A program made the position numbers and the translations under genes. A DNA stretch of 16,231 nt from Candidatus Sediminicultor sextus (lineage in GTDB: Bacteria; Atribacterota; Phoenicimicrobiia; Phoenicimicrobiales; Phoenicimicrobiaceae): positions 1,371-17,601 of the forward strand of contig JADBKX010000098.1 of assembly GCA_014894735.1 (NCBI GenBank). Direction: 5' to 3'. The notes under the pieces were generated by a model. That model was not told the DNA's origin. It did not search any database and saw nothing but the letters and a program-made list of their open reading frames with translations. Shown here one piece after another: positions 13,733 to 16,231 of this stretch. Every line of letters starts with the position of its first letter. The stretch's first letter is position 1.

Positions 13733-14101
13733 TTATACTACCTCAGGCGCTAGTGAAATTATCTTCATAAAATTTTTATTTCTTAATTCTCGAGCAACTG
13801 GTCCAAATATTCTGGTCCCAACCGGTTCATTTTGCGCACTAATAATAACTGCTGCATTATCGTCAAACCTAATATAAGAACCATCTGATCGACCAAGTTC
13901 TTTCCTGGTTCTCACAACAACCGCCTTAATAACTTCACCTTTTTTGCAGGTTCCTCCCACTGCTGCTACTTTAACTGAAGCAACAATAATGTCTCCTATT
14001 CTAGCATATCTCCTGCGGGAACCGCCTAAAACTTTTATACATTGTATTTCTTTAGCACCCGAATTATCCGCAACGAATAAACGTGTTTGCATCTGTATCA
14101 T
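13733..14101 (-). CDS. rplN: 50S ribosomal protein L14
   Basis: L14 lies at the subunit interface and forms bridges to the small subunit. The 122-residue product begins MIQMQTRLFVADNSGAKEIQ. It contains the signature RIGDIIVASVK (35-45) and the C-terminal GPVARELRNKNFMKIISLAPEVV. The ATG at 14101 is preceded by AAGGAGAGAAGG. The gene is first of the spc block. The 124-nt spacer before it could hold a boundary between S10 and spc blocks, but I found no convincing promoter or terminator there. Confidence 0.97.
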   Translation of the reverse strand: MIQMQTRLFVADNSGAKEIQCIKVLGGSRRRYARIGDIIVASVKVAAVGGTCKKGEVIKAVVVRTRKELGRSDGSYIRFDDNAAVIISAQNEPVGTRIFGPVARELRNKNFMKIISLAPEVV

Positions 14102-14131
14102 CTTAACTACCTTCTCTCCTTAATTATAATT

Positions 14132-14152
14132 AGTGCACAGTCGTTAGTAGAA
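14132..14152. repeat. Short heptad element before rplN
   Basis: Three 7-bp words, AGTGCAC, AGTCGTT and AGTAGAA, lie in the rpsQ-rplN spacer. The middle word and its flanks match part of the 31-bp element at 10926-10956 in the same orientation. It is too short to be certain on its own. Confidence 0.35.
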
Positions 14153-14225
14153 CATCCAATTCTCTTGTTTATTGTTTAGTTAGTATTACTTAAAACAATT
14201 AACTTAAAGAATTATATGATCTATC

Positions 14226-14483
14226 TTATTTCGTTCTTTCTAATATTTCCGTAACTCTCCATCTTTTTCTTTTGCTTAAAGGTCGAGTTTCAGCAATTTT
14301 TACTTTATCGCCGATACTACAGATATTTTTTTCATCATGTGCCATAAATTTAGTTGATTTTTTTATCCTTTTTTTGTAAAGAGGATGTGATACCAGGTAT
14401 TCAACTTTTACAACTATACTCTTTTCCATACTATCACTTACAACCTTTCCAATTTTTGTTTTAATTTTTTTTCCGGACAGCAT
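14226..14483 (-). CDS. rpsQ: 30S ribosomal protein S17
   Basis: S17 is an OB-fold primary 16S rRNA-binding protein. The 85-residue product contains the landmarks KIGKVVSDSMEKSIVVKVEY (about 10-29), KKSTKFMAHDE (41-51) and the signature GDKVKIAETRPLSKRKRWRV (58-77). The ATG at 14483 has AGGAGGG upstream. It follows rpmC by 17 nt, and is the last gene before a 124-nt spacer that precedes rplN. Confidence 0.97.
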   Translation of the reverse strand: MLSGKKIKTKIGKVVSDSMEKSIVVKVEYLVSHPLYKKRIKKSTKFMAHDEKNICSIGDKVKIAETRPLSKRKRWRVTEILERTK

Positions 14484-14500
14484 TTAACCCTCCTTTTATT

Positions 14501-14707
14501 TCAATTTACTTTGTTTTTTTCCAATTCAATTTCTCTTAAAATTGTTTTTGCTCTAGCAATATTATGCCTTACTTCTTTTATCCTCATAGAATTACCTAAT
14601 TGTCCTGTAACAACTTGAAATCTCAAGCTAAATAATTCATCTTTAAAATCAGTCAGTTTCTTTTGTAATTCTTCTAATGATAAATCTCTTAATTCGCTTG
14701 CTTTCAT
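14501..14707 (-). CDS. rpmC: 50S ribosomal protein L29
   Basis: L29 lies at the polypeptide exit, close to L23, where it contributes to the docking surface for nascent-chain factors. The 68-residue helical hairpin begins MKASELRDLSLEELQKKLTD and carries the motif LFSLRFQVVTGQLGNSMRIK. The ATG at 14707 directly abuts the rplP TAA stop, so translation is probably coupled. A GGGGGTGAGA stretch within the rplP end acts as the likely ribosome-binding site. Confidence 0.97.
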   Translation of the reverse strand: MKASELRDLSLEELQKKLTDFKDELFSLRFQVVTGQLGNSMRIKEVRHNIARAKTILREIELEKNKVN

Positions 14708-15130
14708 TTATCTCACCCCCTGTTCGTTTCTGGAAAGAAAACGAGTTTTTATGGGTAATTTATGGGCGGCTAACCGCATCGCTTCTTTAGCTAAACTTAG
14801 TTCAACTCCGCCTAATTCAAATAATACCTTTCCAGGTTTTACTACTGCCACCCAATGGTCGGGTGCTCCTTTTCCTTTACCCATCCTGGTTTCTGCTGGT
14901 TTTTTAGTCACTGATTTATCAGGAAACATTCTTACCCAAACTTTTCCACCTCTTTTTATTGCATGAGTGATAGCAACCCGTGCCGATTCTATCTGAGCAC
15001 TGGTTATCCAATGAGGCTCCAATGCCTGCAAGCCAAAATCTCCAAAAGCAATAAAATCTCCTTTATGGGCACACCCTTTCATGGTTCCCCTATGTGTTTT
15101 TCGGTATTTTGTTCTAGCTGGTTGTAACAT
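14708..15130 (-). CDS. rplP: 50S ribosomal protein L16
   Basis: L16 organises the A-site region of the large subunit and is needed for peptidyl-transfer activity. The 140-residue product begins MLQPARTKYRKTHRGTMKG and has the conserved GFGLQALE-like segment (here GDFGLQALEPHWITSAQIES) and GKGKGAPDHWVAVVKPGK. The ATG at 15130 lies inside the rpsC 3' end (17-nt overlap), which suggests tight coupling. Length is normal. The next gene rpmC begins at the very next base after the stop. Confidence 0.97.
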   Translation of the reverse strand: MLQPARTKYRKTHRGTMKGCAHKGDFIAFGDFGLQALEPHWITSAQIESARVAITHAIKRGGKVWVRMFPDKSVTKKPAETRMGKGKGAPDHWVAVVKPGKVLFELGGVELSLAKEAMRLAAHKLPIKTRFLSRNEQGVR

Positions 15131-15848
15131 CTTTCCGTGCTCCTTCTCTACTTAATTCTTCTACTTTCCCGCCAGTTAAAACCTTGTTTACTTCTTTCTG
15201 TTTAGATACCTCTTTGTTTTTTGCTGGAAGTACTTCTCCTCTGAAAATCCACACCTTAACACCAATTTTACCATAAGTCGTATTAGCTTCGGCAAAACCA
15301 TAATCTATGTCCGCTCGCAAAGTATGGAGAGGTAACCTACCTTCTAAATGCCATTCTGTTCGTGCTATTTCAGCCCCGCCTATTCTACCCGAACAAGATA
15401 CTTTCATGCCTTCAGCGCCCATTTTCATAGATCGGCTGGTTGCCTGCCTCATTGATCTTTTAGTAGAGCCTCTTCTTTCCAGTTGTTCAGCAATACTCTC
15501 AGCAACTAACTGAGCGTCTAATTCAGGTTTTTTTACTTCAATAATTTTTATCTGTAAATCATTTTTTACAAATTTAGACAATTCCTCTTTTAATTTAGCA
15601 ACTTCCGCCCCTTTTCGGCCTATTACAATACCTGGCCTTGCGCAATTTATAGTTAATCTCACTCGATCAGCAATACGTTCAACTTCGACACAAGAAATTC
15701 CCGCATGTTTTAAACGATTTTTAATATATTTTTTTATTTTGTAATCTTGATATATATTTTCTGCATAACCCTTTTTTGCAAACCACTTATCATCCCAATC
15801 TTTTATAATTCCAATTCTTAATCCTTTTGGATGTACTTTCTGACCCAA
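15114..15848 (-). CDS. rpsC: 30S ribosomal protein S3
   Basis: S3 is in the head of the small subunit and lines the mRNA entry channel. The 244-residue product has the type-2 KH domain with IGRKG (76-80) after RPGIV. The C-domain has RRGSTKRSMRQATSRSMKMG (about 129-148) and GRIGGAEIAR. A C-terminal tail of about 30 mostly charged residues follows VWIFRGEVLPA and is variable in the family. The start is TTG at 15848, directly after the rplV stop, with GGGGAGGGG close upstream. No alternative start fits the MGQKVHPKGLR N-terminus. Confidence 0.97.
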   Translation of the reverse strand: MGQKVHPKGLRIGIIKDWDDKWFAKKGYAENIYQDYKIKKYIKNRLKHAGISCVEVERIADRVRLTINCARPGIVIGRKGAEVAKLKEELSKFVKNDLQIKIIEVKKPELDAQLVAESIAEQLERRGSTKRSMRQATSRSMKMGAEGMKVSCSGRIGGAEIARTEWHLEGRLPLHTLRADIDYGFAEANTTYGKIGVKVWIFRGEVLPAKNKEVSKQKEVNKVLTGGKVEELSREGARKDVTTS

Positions 15849-16193
15849 TTACTTCCCCTCCCCTTTATGATCAACTATAATGGTAATATGACTAGTTCTT
15901 TTTCTTATTTTGCTTGCTCTACCCATAGCCCGAGGTCTAAATCTTTTTGTTATAGGTCCTTCATCAGCATAGGCTTCGGATATATATAAATCTTCTACGT
16001 TTATATCATTATTATTTTGTGCATTATAAATCGCAGAGTTTAAAACATTGTATACCATTTTAGCTGAACGGTTAGGAAGAAACTTCATGGTTAAGAGAGC
16101 TTCACCCGCATTCTTGCCCCGAATAATATCTAAAACCTGTCTTCCCTTGCGAGCAGATATAGGTAAATATTTACCTACTGCCTTTATACTCAT
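15849..16193 (-). CDS. rplV: 50S ribosomal protein L22
   Basis: L22 lines the nascent-peptide tunnel with its extended beta-hairpin, here around residues 69-101 (with GPITKRFRPRAMGRASKIRK). The 114-residue product starts MSIKAVGKYLPISARKGRQV; VLNSAIYNAQNN near 49-60 is also family-typical. The ATG at 16193 is preceded by AGGAGG. The 38 bases upstream probably contain the end of rpsS (S19), its usual neighbour, but the frame cannot be chosen because each of the three frames reaches a stop within these bases. Confidence 0.97.
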   Translation of the reverse strand: MSIKAVGKYLPISARKGRQVLDIIRGKNAGEALLTMKFLPNRSAKMVYNVLNSAIYNAQNNNDINVEDLYISEAYADEGPITKRFRPRAMGRASKIRKRTSHITIIVDHKGEGK

Positions 16194-16231
16194 TGTTTTC
16201 CTCCTAATTTAGTTTATTTGCTTTTCTGCAA

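Noticed and set aside
14120..14130. TATAAT on the minus strand just before rplN as an spc promoter
   Set aside because: No acceptable -35 at 16-18 bp, and transcription would begin at or inside the ribosome-binding site.
16194..16231. C-terminal end of rpsS (S19) upstream of rplV
   Set aside because: Expected from gene order, but only 38 bases are present and all three minus-strand frames reach stops within them, so the correct frame cannot be chosen. Not listed as a feature.

Overview
This window is a minus-strand ribosomal-protein supercluster from an AT-rich bacterium. All 27 genes point the same way. Read 5'->3' on the minus strand the order is rplV-rpsC-rplP-rpmC-rpsQ (end of the S10 block), rplN-rplX-rplE-rpsN-rpsH-rplF-rplR-rpsE-rplO-secY-adk-map-infA-rpmJ (spc block), rpsM-rpsK-rpsD-rpoA-rplQ (alpha block), then ecfA1-ecfA2-ecfT. 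The joined S10-spc-alpha blocks, with adk and map after secY, rpsD before rpoA, and ECF-transporter energy genes after rplQ, resemble Clostridia and several deep-branching anaerobic phyla. Zinc-binding (four-ligand) forms of S14, S4, L36 and L24 are all kept. Stop codons TAA, TAG and TGA are all used, so the standard bacterial code applies. The exact lineage cannot be read from the window. An uncultured anaerobic lineage such as Atribacterota would fit, but that is an inference.

Region by region: 77-2605 holds the three-gene ECF module (two ATPases and the membrane T-component) that energises vitamin and metal uptake by interchangeable S-components. 2606-3103 is a gene-free stretch with heptad repeats, a palindrome, a two-hairpin repeat element, a possible promoter and a strong hairpin terminator that ends the rplQ transcript. 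3104-6649 is the alpha block plus rpmJ and infA. 6707-9480 holds map, adk and secY. 9481-16193 is the spc block and the end of the S10 block. Together these genes build the two ribosomal subunits, the RNA polymerase alpha subunit, the translocon channel, an initiation factor, the N-terminal Met-removing enzyme and the adenylate pool enzyme.

Two things stand out. First, rpmD (L30), normally between rpsE and rplO, is absent: rplO starts inside the last codons of rpsE. Second, nearly every longer spacer carries degenerate tandem repeats with a strict 7-bp period (words such as CGTATNN, AGTATAT, AGTGAAT, TTCTGAN, GCTANNN). In one place about 16 consecutive heptads keep a single register. Several near-identical copies lie in opposite orientations. 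I found no sign of a defence system, phage, CRISPR array, tRNA or rRNA. The coding content is otherwise ordinary.
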